Positions 36,401 to 48,400 of a stretch of 64,000 nt of DNA are shown here, one piece after another. Source of the stretch: Vitellaria paradoxa (Eukaryota; Streptophyta; Magnoliopsida; Ericales; Sapotaceae); NCBI GenBank assembly GCA_019916065.1, contig CM034236.1, forward strand, positions 23,038,941-23,102,940, in the 5' to 3' direction. Below the pieces are notes generated by a model. The model was not told the DNA's origin, did not search any database, and saw only the letters and a list, made by a program, of their open reading frames with translations. Made by a program: the position numbers and the translations under genes. Numbering within the stretch: the stretch's first letter is position 1; every line of letters begins with the position of its first letter.

Positions 36401-39400
36401 TTTGGGTGCTAGAGTACCCTAGGAAGACACACTTACAAGAGTGAAGTGAAAGTTTATCTTAACTAGAGTTGAGAACATGAATAAGGGCGATGCATCCAAA
36501 GGTATGAGGGGAGAGGGGGAAACGGAGATCAATTAGGATAAAGAAGAAAACAAGGAGACTTGTTGGACAAAATAAGTGTAGGAACCCGATTAATATGATA
36601 ACATGCAGTAAGAACTACATCAACTCAAAATGACTTCGGTCACGTGTCTAAAATATCAAACTACGAGCAACATCTAACAAATGATAGTGTTTATGTTTAG
36701 TAATGCCATTTTGTTGAGAGGTGCAAGGGCAAGTGCTTTGATGAATGACACCTATATCAATGCAAAAGTTATGAACAACTCTTTGAATGTATTTCAAGGC
36801 ATTATTAGATAAGAAAAACCTTAATTTTTTTTGTCAAATTGAATAAAACTTTTATCATAGAAACGAGATATAATAGAGGGTTACTCAAATCATGGTTTCA
36901 TTAAGCAAAAGCCATATCATACGAGAAAAATCTTCAACAAAGATCTCAAAGTAGGAAAAACTATTGACATTGTGAATGTGGGAAGGTCCCCAAGCATTTG
37001 TGTGGACTACATTAAAAATGCTGACGCACAACTAACACCATAACTATGAAAAGAACTATAGTGATGCTTGCCAAGCTAAAGCCTCACATTCTGAACTAGA
37101 CGATGAACTCAAATTATGGATAACTAGCTTTAACCTAACCAAGGACGAATGATCTAGACGAAAGTGTCACTGAAGAGGCAAAATAGAAGTACGAAGTGTT
37201 GTAGAGGAAGTGTGCGTTGGGTGACTTTCATGATCAAAATAATAGATGCGATCCTTCTTCTGTTTTGAACCAGTCATCTTTTTTGTCGCGAGATCCTGAA
37301 AGACACAAGTAGGAAGGAAAGCTATGGAATAGTTTGTTAGTTTAGTTAGCTGACTAATAGAAAAGAAGTCAAAAAGAGAAATTAGATACGTAAAGACTAG
37401 ATGGCAATGTAAGAGATGATGATGGGTGGACACATGATGGGAGGAACCATCAACTAACACAATGTTATGATGAGTATGACTAAAATGAGGAAACAAAGAA
37501 GAATTATCAAATATGTGGGAACTGGCTTCAGAGTCGATGATCCAAAAATGAGAGGAAGAGGCCACAAGAGCTAGATTACTTGAGTTAGCCAAAGTAGCTG
37601 TAGAGGCAATGGGGTGGAGACACGCAAAGACTGAATTAGCTTCTATAGTTATGAAAAAATAGAAGTGAATGTTTTCTAAGAACCAGAAGTGATAGCACTG
37701 ACATCAACCATTAGAGAGTATGATGATGAGGGGTGATTTGTTGTTTGATGTGGCTGCTCTGGTTTGTAATGGTTCTTCCAACGAAAGGGCTTCATCATGG
37801 TTGATACCACCACAAAAGTTGCACTTCCAATCACCTTGACCAAAGGAGTTACCACGTGCATTACAGCCTCCTCGATACCACAAAAAGCATACTAGAAACT
37901 ACCACCATGATCACTATGATTGTTGACAAGGGCGGAAGAATTAGCAGTAGCAATAGAAGAATCACTGTAGAAGATAGGGTACCCAAGGATGATCATTGTG
38001 TACGAGAGTATGCACTAACTACAATAGCTAGTGTCTCCTTGACTTGAATCTGATCCTTAAAATCATGTAATGAAGAATCAAGACGAGCTAAAAAGTTTAA
38101 CAATTATTAATTCTTCTCAGTATTTCTTCTATTGTGTCAAACTTGTGCTGAAGGGGCGATACTGTAGCAATTGTTCCTATAAACCTTTAAGGTGGCTATA
38201 ATAGTCAGACAAGGATTTATCACCTTGCTTTGTAGGGACCAACTCCTCCTACAATTTATAAACCCGATAAATGTTCCTTTTCTAAGAATATGACTCGACA
38301 CTTCTAGACCATTTTAGATGAATCACATAACTTAATGGAGGTAGTAACAGAGTCCTTTAGATTATGCCATGATAAGCCCATAACAATGGTATCCTCGCTC
38401 ATCCAAACATGATGGTCAGACTCAGTAGATGGAGGAGGATCATTAATAATATACTGGAGTTTATATGTCCCACGCAAGACATTTGTAACCGGATGAGCCC
38501 AACTCAAATAATTTGCACTGTACAACTTTTTGGGAGTGATGGATCGAGGGACATTATTTGCTTTTAAGAACATTGATTGCAGTGAGATCTGAGTAGATGA
38601 GAACTTGATTGTGCCTTTGTTCTCTGAGATGGCCTAATGAGCAAATCAAACACTAAAGAACAATTGCAGAGCAAATAGATGAACACGACAAATGAAATCA
38701 AATGAACACAGTAGATCAAATAAGATTCATAGATGCTAAACAATGCCAATAATCACACAAACATAGTCAGACTTAAGATAGAAATAGATTGAACATTGAG
38801 TTAATAGATCCCAGCATTAACAAATAAGGCATGGTAGAAAAATTGGATCTTCAAAATATGACAAAAAATTGGGCTATAACTACCCAACACAAATTTGACA
38901 TCAATTGAGACTTTAATTATCATATAACAGTGGTAAGGAGACTGCAAGGAATCATCTAGAAGGGGCATACAACATCATAGTAGCTACCTCTAAGTCAAAT
39001 TTGTTACCTCAAGTTAGATGATCAGTATTGAATAGTAGACATACTACATCAACAATGAATGACTCACGAACAACTTCGAACCTCCAAGATCATCAATGAG
39101 ACTCCAGATCGTCAATACATTGTAGGAATGCGTCGATTTGCCTTAGACGAGCACCAATATAGGTCACTAGAGACATACTGATGTGGAAGCCAGAAAAAAA
39201 AAATTAAATAATTATTATTAGGGTTTTATTTCATTAAGATTAGATTTTATATTAGGATTTTACCTAATTAAAGATTTATTGTATTTTAGGGAAGATTTTA
39301 TTCAGATTTATTTTAAGTAGGATTTGTTAGAATATTTGCTTTTTTTCTTTATTTTAATAATCTTGAGGATATATTAGCCTATTTAAATGTTTAAGATGAT

Positions 39401-42400
39401 TAGGGTTAGACCCATTGATAAATATGAAAAATTGAGTTATTAAAGCTTCCGTGGCTTGTTCTCCCTCTCCCTCTTCTTTTTTCTTCCCTCTCTCCTAAAC
39501 TTCTTCTCTCTCTATTTCTCTCTATTTGCAATCTTTCTACCGTCCTACATCACATACCCTATATCCATGTGCCGCCACGAGTTGAAAAGACTAAGCTTGT
39601 GGCTATTAGAACAAAGCTCTTCCTAGGGCATGTCGGATGACTATGTCATACCACGTGGATGTTTGCATGTTAGTGACAAAGTGGCAAGGTTTTGGTATTC
39701 TCTAGATTATTTTTGAGAGTTCTAGAATGCTCTAAAAAGTTGGGGAATGTTTATAGGGTTTCGGAAGATTGTAGAGTGTTCTTAGGCACTCTAAAATAGT
39801 CTAGTATATTCTAGAACCTAGAAGAGTTCGAGAAGATTGTAGAATGTTCTTAGGCACTCTAAATAGTCTATTATATTCTAGATTTCTATAGAATATTCTA
39901 TAACCTAGAAGAGTTTTTAGGAAGTGTCTTAAATATTCTCGAGTGTTGTAAATATTGTAGGGAATTATGGAGTTCTTTAAAATGTGTAATAGTCTTATAA
40001 ATATCTTAAATATATGATGGAGGATTTTAGAGGCATAATCCTTATCATTGGATTAATTCAATTCCCATCGTCCGTTGAAGAGGTGTAGTATAAATTGGGC
40101 TAAGGTTTGTTCATTTGTATGATCTAAGTTTAAAGCAAGAACTTTGTAAACAAAATCTTAAGCGTTAATGTTATTCCAAGCTCTCTTCTGTGCTGTATTT
40201 TCTTCTTTATTCTAGCTTTTGTTGTGCGTATTTGGGTTTTGCTAGATCTCCTAGCAACGGAAAGGCTGAACTCAGCACTACAACAAGAAGAGTGTCTTAA
40301 GTATTGCGTTGGTCGAGGTCAAGAAATTCTAAGTCCATGACAGCTGGTATCAGAGTCGAGGTTATATAGGGATGTACCAAGGTTGTGTGGGGATTCTATG
40401 CAAGTTCATGGTCATCCACTGAGTCAATATTAGCGAGGGTGCTTGTCGTGCAAAGCTGGGGGTTCAAGGATTTGGGCCAATGCATTCAAGTACTCAAGGG
40501 GGATGAGTTTTGAAGGGAGATGCAGAGCCTCTTCACAATCGAGGAAGACTCTTGGGAGAGCCAACATGGGGTTGCAAAGGACTTTCTTGGCCATCTTACA
40601 CACAATAGGTGTGTATGGGACTATGTGAAAGAGTTCATTAATGCACCATTGGAGGCTTCAAACATGGACAAGGAAGCGATACTCAAGATGTTCATGAATG
40701 CTCTTCAACCATGGGCAAGGACAATTGCAAAATAGGGGCGTGCAAATTTGGATGTTGCTATAAGGGGGGTAGGATCCTTAATCGAGTTTAAGTGTCCTGC
40801 AAGGTCAATAAAGTTATGGCTAACAAGGGGAAAGGTGGGAGGGAGACACTTTATGGGAGGGAGACACAGTTTAATTGTGTTCTTTATGATGGATTTCATT
40901 GAGCTGTAGCTTGCCTAAAGAGGGCTACACTCATTCACCACTCCAAGAGGAGGATGGTAAAGATGATGAGGTGTCAAGGGATGATGCCTGGTTAGTTGGA
41001 CTAGAGTTACCAAGAGAGGTGCAGTTTGCGTTAGAGAACAATAGGTAGGTTAAGCCAGTCGACGTGCCTAAGGGAGTTCCGTAAGGAGGGAGGTGGATGC
41101 TCAGATCGAAATGAGTCAGGTGCTGAACTGTCAGTCTAACAATTAAGAGGATAGCTAAGCCTGAGGTAGAGAAGCTTCAAGGCAATCAAGAGAAGACAAA
41201 TTGTGGAAAACTCCTACTAGAGATTTTATCGAATGGGAGCTAACTAGGCAAGTTGGGAGCACAAGGATGATCAGATGAAGTCTACAACCTAGCTTATCCA
41301 ACATTAGAGCGAGGTGGCGACGAGGGCTTCACCAGATTGGGTGGGAAAGAATATCATGTCTCGTCATGTTGGTTTCTACGTGGTGCTATGTTGACGTCTG
41401 CATGGTAATGACAAAGTGGCAAGGTTATGTTACTCTCTACATTATAAAGAGTTTGGGAATGTTCTATAGGGCTTCAAAAGATCCTAGAATGTTCTTAGGT
41501 ACTCTAGAATAGTCTTTTACATTTTAGATATCTCTAGAATATTCTAAAATCTAGTAGCGTTTTAAGGAAGAGTCTTAAATACTCCAGAGTGTTCTAAATA
41601 TCTTAAATATTATAGTAGAGGATTCTAGAGGTATAATCTCCACCATTGGATCAAATCAATCTCCACCATTCATTGAGGAGGTGGAAGAGTATAAATAGAG
41701 GTGTAGGGATCATTTGTAAGGATCTAAGTTCCAAGCCTTCAACCTAGTGGAGTGTTCTTCTAAACTTTCTTATGTATTTTTCTCACTTGCTTTCTTTGTT
41801 AGTATTTTGTTTCCTAGTAATTAGTTTGGTTGGCTTAGCACTATAATAAAGGGTTGAGTATCTAAGTGTCGCACGGGTCTAGGTTAGGAAAATCTAAGCC
41901 CGTCACAACGGTGGCTGATAAGCTTGGGCCAACAAGAATTGTTGCTTGACGGCGAGGGTGGTGGTGGGCTTGCGATGGACAACAATGGTAACCAGAGTAT
42001 TTTGCCGGCAATGAATAGTGTAGGGTATTTTTCCTGTTGCAAACAGAGATTTTTTTTTTTATCCCCTGTCTCTCTCTCTCCCCTTAGAACTAGGCTTTGT
42101 TACTATGAAAAGGAAATGAGTGATTACAGAAGAAAAATGTGATCTTCCTAGCTCTCCCCAGTTATATTTGTAATAGAAAATTACAATCACAATGAAATCA
42201 TAGCTGTCACTGTTAAAAAGGAAAACAAGCTTATTCTAATCATCTTATCCTAATCATATCCAAATAAAAAATCATACTATATATTCTAACGACTAGTATA
42301 ATGGATGAATCAATGTTTCTCTTGGGCTTGAAGGGGAAGAACTTTTAGATCCCAATTTGCCAAAAATGTTGAAGACAAATATTTGTTAGGGAGGTTGTGC

Positions 42401-45400
42401 TTGAATGTTTGTGTAAATAGGGTTGGGAGATGGATCTCAAACTTGTGGATAGATATGGAAGGGGGATGGGTGGGGCCTTCTCCCCTAAGGGAAGGGTAGA
42501 TTTGGGTTTGTCCATTCCCGAGTTGCTTTAGCATAGTTATGGTTGTGAAGCATTTTTCCTTCTAATGTATGATTCATTGGCCTCTTTTCCTTACTTGAAG
42601 TTGACATGTTGTGCTCTTAAGCGACCTATTATTGATACCACATCTATGGCTCCTGTAGATCGTGTAGCATCAGTAGTGGATGAGTCCCGAGAAGTAGCTC
42701 TCATAACTCTGAAATAGGTTTCTACAAGTGAGGGAAGAGAGGCTCCACTCAGTATTTGAGTTTTAATTGGCTCAAATTCAGAATCCAGGCCAGTAAGAAA
42801 ACGAAGTACAATCATTTGCTCACGTTGCATCTGTGTCTTAGTAATGTAAGAGGATAATGGTTGTAGGGAGTTCAATTCTTCATGAACCCTCTTTAGAGAA
42901 GCAAAATACTCAGTAACTGGTTTGCCTGCTTGTTGTACTTGGAAGAACTCAAGTTAGAGATCATACATCTGAGTGAGGTTACTTGAAAATAATAAACAGA
43001 CATACTCTCATATGTCTTTGCATGAATCAAGATGAACACACGTCTGCAATATTGGGTTCCATTGAGTTCCATAATAAACTGACTAGATGAGCATCATCCT
43101 GACACCATCATACCTAGGACTAGATTGATCTGGTCCTGATTTGGTTAAGTGTTTCTGTTTTCCATATCCAGTCAATGCAATCTTAATGGTTTTGGACCAT
43201 TGAACATAATTTGTCCCATTTAATTTCCTAGTTGTCAACTGTTGAGGCATAGGAATAGGACTAAAAAACTTCTGTTCAACAGGTGGGTTTGAGGAAGCCA
43301 TTAAAGCAAAAACTACATCGTAAATTTGACCGAAAACGAGACGAACAGTAGTGACAACGAATAGTCAACAATGAAGGACTTTGAGAAACAAACCCAAAAC
43401 AAGAAATGGATACCACAGCTAGGTTCGTCGGAGAAAGACGAGTGTGCTGGAAAAGCAGCAGGTCACGACGATGGTTGACGCGCATTCACGCATCAGCCAG
43501 GGGATTGCACGTGGTCTTCACGTGCCAGTGACGAAAGGTGCGTGTGGGCGCGTGACTAGGACTTCGTGATGCGACTCTGGTGAATCGACTTCTTGGTGGT
43601 AGGCGACTTCGCCGATATAACTTGCTTGATGAACAAATCACCGAGGATGGGAGGATAGTTCTCGTTGCTGATGATGATGGCGACCCTCTTTACATTCTTT
43701 GGTTCTTGATTTTAGATAGTGAGCAATACTTGCTCTGATACCATGAAGAACTTATGGAAATTGAGGATCTAAACTTCTGTATTTCAAATTATCTAAGAGT
43801 GATTATATAGATATACAAAGGGTGTCCTTTCAGTTCTCCTAGGATCTAGATACATTCACATTAAATACCTATACATGAATCTACATTTATGTACATTATC
43901 AACCTCCTTAGGAAATTCTCTGTTTGTATAGGCTTAAATTTGGATAAGCATTAAAATATAGTGGACCATGACGTAGGCTAGTCTGCATAACTCCCATTAG
44001 AGAGGATCTCCAATCGAGGCATCTAGCATCTTGAAGACCGGCTAAAATAAATGCATTTAGTCTAGGCATGGTTAAAGGCAACTTGAATTAGACCTATGTG
44101 GATGTATTTATATTTTTCAGCATATGCCTGAATATCATACCATGTTAACAGATTTATGGTTTGTTCGTCTGTATCCATATTTACCGTTTGCTTCATATCT
44201 TTTTGTAGATAATTCAGAACCAATAAAAGATTCTGTATATCCTATCTTATAGATTTCTTTAGGGCCACAGCACATGGGTTGTTGCCTTTGGGTGATTGAA
44301 TTACGGTCCTTGCTTTGGTCATGGCTTAGCTCATCTTGGCCTTGCTAGTGTCCTTTAACGTTTCAATAATGGCATCAAAAAGATCTGTGATAGTAGGATG
44401 AGATTCATCCTCATCAGGATTTTGTGATTCTCCTGCTATGACCTGTTCATCGGACTTGACGACCTTGTCTCATCAACAGACATGGAATCAGACTTAAATT
44501 CTGAAGATGTGGAAGAGAATCCTCCCTTCATGTAATCAAGGCTTTTTATCATGATCTCCAATTCTGATGCATTGGGATATTTTTGTTCAAAACTTTTCTT
44601 GAGTTCACTTAAGAAATTTCCAGAGTCTTGCTCAGGAGCTACTGATTGTTCTTGCTTATATGAGTTAATTTTATTTTTGATTTTATTAATCAAGTCAGGA
44701 ATTTCTATTGAATCCCACCCTCTAAAATGAAATGTTCTGATTAACATTGGAATACCTAAGTCATGTTGACTAGATTTAATATTCCATTTACATCTGGAAA
44801 ATGGAATGAAACTCAGTCGAAATATGTGACTATCAAAAGAGAGATTCTGTAGTAAAATGTATTTCTAAATTTCAAAATGATCTTCTAAACAAAAGGCGTT
44901 TGCTCCATATTGATTGCAGTGCGATTAAACAAATTCTTCAAAAAGAAGTTAATAATTTAGTCTCCAAGCGAATATATGCTGGATGGCAAGCTTAATTGAG
45001 TTGTTTTGATTTTGATGTTGAATATATAAAATGGGAGTCTTAATTATATATCTTCTTATTATAAAAACTTAGCTGAAGACATAGCTATTTTATATAATAG
45101 ACTCAAAAAGGGTTCTATTCCATGGACAACTGAACATGCAAAAGCTTTTCAAAAATAAAAGTGAAAGTTAAACATCTGCCTTGCCTGGCTCTGCCAAATC
45201 CAAATTGGTTCAAAATAGTTGAAACCGGTGCTTCTAATGTTGGCTTAAATCAATTGTATAAACAATTGAATTTTACCAATGTTTTTATGCAAACAATAGG
45301 ATCTCAATTGAATAGAATTGAAGATCAACTTCAGAAATTAATAGATAGATGGAATATGCATCATAGAGAAATTCCAAAAATGGATCTCAAGGAACCTATT

Positions 45401-48400
45401 ATCAAACCTCCCATGATAATGGAAGGAATTAAAAAGGATAAAAAGGCTGATGTATCTGTTGATCAGATAGTTGAAGGATTAAAAAATGAAATTATCCAAC
45501 TTAAAGATCAATACTTTGTCTGATAATATGACAGAAAATGAAGATAATTGGGATATTGAATCCCAATTTGATTTTCAACAAGAAAATCCTCCTGTCCAAA
45601 TAAATAAATTGGCTGGAAAAAATAATAAATGATTTCCCGAGACTTAGGCAGGTATTATTATCAAAGACCTACACCTACAGATATTCCTGTTTGAAGAAAA
45701 GAATGAAATTATACATCAGTGGTATAATGATAGCACTGCCTATATATGGAATATCAATGGATTATCTAGTAAGATGATTCATGAGGTATGTCATAGAATG
45801 CTAACGTACAGTACAGTCCAAAAGACAGCAGGCATTTCTGATGAAAATGTCAGTAATATCCTTTTCCTCGTTATAAGATTATCAATAACATAAATTGTAC
45901 TGTGAAAGAAGCTCCACGAAAAAGTGGTACTTGGGGGAGCTACAAAGCTCCATATTCTGTTCCAGAGGTTATCAACACCTCTCCCTTTAACACTTCATAT
46001 TTACTTCAAAATTTACAGAATTAGAAGCTTCCCACCAGAGTGCATCAACCCCATTCGCCTTCCTTTTTGAGAATAACATTGGAAGAAAATTATTAAAGAT
46101 TATAATTTTCCAATGGAAGAAAATTATTAAAGATTTTAATTTTCCAATCATTCATTTGTATGAAGAATAATACTCCAAACAATGCTACCACCTTCCATGT
46201 ATAATTATCTACCACTGTAGCTTCCCTATCCAAAGCCAAAACAAATACCTAGATACAAATAATTTAAGAATCTATTACCAACCTAAAGATGAATCCAAAA
46301 TTTAACATGATCCCCTCCACAAAAGTTTGAGTCTTTGTGAAACAAGGATTCTTTCTAGATAAGGATAGGCATTAACTTTCCTTCTCCTAGTCAAGTAGCA
46401 TCCAAGTCAAACTAGCCTAAGGTCAATACACTGAGCAAGTCCTATCTTGAACTCATAAGCAAACCACATAACCCCTTCAATCCCAAATGGTACGAAATTA
46501 ATTGACCCTACCTATAAGGTCAAATATCTCCTTCCAACCGAACAAATACCAGTTTGTTCCATAGAGTTTGACAAGATTGAACAAATGTGATGGTACTTTT
46601 TTTGGGGCGGAATAGAAAGTGAATGAGGCTTCTTTGAGGGTGGAACTACCTTGTGTGGGGAGGAAAATATTGAATTGAAAGAATATCTTAACCACTTTCA
46701 AAGGGCACACGATCTTTTAAGGAAGGCCAGACACGAAATACATTGTCTCAAATGTTTCTTAAGTTGAACGTGAGCTCATTTAGTTAAACCAATTCCATGT
46801 TAAGAGCATGACTTTATCTGGTGTCTCCTATAAAGGTGTACGAGTGATTGTGCTTTAATGTTGCATTCTAGTCCTTAGAATTAACATTACTCATTTTAGT
46901 TAGTTAAATATCTAGTTTTATTGGTATATTTTGTAATTCTCTTCGTTTTGTGGTCTATGCAAGTCCTAGAATTAAAATGACGGATTTTGAACTTGTGAAA
47001 TAAACCAAGGCAAGAAAAGCAAGCTCGTTTGAACCCCCGTTTGAATGAACTATGATCTTAGATGTACCCAAGGTGTAGGTACGGACTGAGAACATGAACT
47101 TGGATAAATCAAACATACGTAGGAATACGTATGGACCGAGAACGATTTTAGTCTACATGCATACGTACATCTGAACCCATGCATACATACGCTTGTTCGT
47201 ACACATAACAAAATGAAGCCTCAATGCCTTGCATATGCACGATTGTTCGTACACGAAAATAATACCTGTACATACTTGAACATGCACGCCTGGATGGCCT
47301 AGATCAGTAATTTGCAGTGCGAAATTCCAAAATCACCTCTCCTTTCTCCTACTTTGCATTTAATGAATTGAGCACGATAGGCTCGTTACAGCTGCCCTAG
47401 CCTCTCTAAGACTTGTGGCCACGTGTCATAGCTCGTCTTGAAGAGAGGAAGAATGATGAGGGTGCTTCTCAAAGTCTTCCAAGCAACCAATCGGGTAGAA
47501 GCAATCATCACTTCTCAATAATTGTAGGTTGGTGAGGAAGGAAGAAGGGATGCAAGTGGATGAGGCCTATATATGCACACCATGGGTGAAGAGATCCATA
47601 TGCAATCCTAGAGACAAAGATTTGGTTAGGAAGAGATTTGGAGCTTTGAAATTTTATGTATTGTATTTCTCTTCTTCTTCTTCTTCTTCTTCTCAAGACT
47701 TGTTCTTTTGATTCTTTAATATTTTAGTTTGGTTTAAGTACTTTTTGTAATAAATATGGTTCTACCTTTTCAAGTATTAATTAAGTTATTTTGCAAATCT
47801 ATATCTATCTAACTTTCCTATCTTGGTTTCAAACCAAGAAGAGTGGTAGTTGAGATGGTAATTTCAATATAGATGTTGGTTTTAAATATTCAATTGATTT
47901 CTTATTGAAAAGAGATGAAAGATTAATTGTTTTCTTGGAGTTGACCCCGTGAGCTAGCCAACTGGCGTAAAGGATAGGCGAAAAGATTTGCTGCTAGACT
48001 ATTCTGGCTTGATTTGGAGGAAACTCTTAATGTTGTGACTAGCTGAAATTGATTAGCTAGATGGGTGCTACCAATTGGTGGAAGGGATAGGCAAAAGAGC
48101 TTACTGCTGGACTACTCTGGCTCGATTTGAAGGAAACGCTAAATGTCACGACTAGCTAAAATTGATTAGCTGGATGGGTGTTTGGGATTAACGTAGGGGT
48201 TGGTGTGTGGGGACGCATGCTAGCAAACTTCGCAATTTGCTACCTTCATAAAGTTCGAATGGCCTACAGGAAAATTTCTCCCCATTATAAGAAAAAAAAA
48301 ACAAAATCCCTGTTAAATGGTTTGGAATCAAGTCTTTCATATTGTTGATTCTACCTATGGTTTGGATCTATGGAGTACGGATACAGACACGGGAGCAGAT

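Larger units (their letters stand above)
34198..42291 (-). mobile_element. Ty1/copia element B with nested insertions
   Basis: The LTRs 34198-34372 and about 42106-42291 share a gatcttcctagct...aaaacaagctta core. The flanks are ACTAG on both sides (34193-34197 and 42292-42296), an exact 5 bp duplication. A degraded primer site, reversed as gctttgttacta, lies at 42094-42105 and a purine tract (ccaacttgagagg on the minus strand) follows the left LTR. The minus-strand order is gag, protease, integrase, RT, RNase H. A solo LTR (39179-39552) and a gypsy element (39631-41907) sit in its 5' leader. Its coding part is full of stops. Confidence 0.88.

Noticed and set aside
46590..46680. Possible LINE motif FWGG
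   Set aside because: Only a few residues match and flanking motifs are absent.
47529..47711. Poly-Ser / poly-Arg ORFs
   Set aside because: They are translations of a ctt microsatellite.
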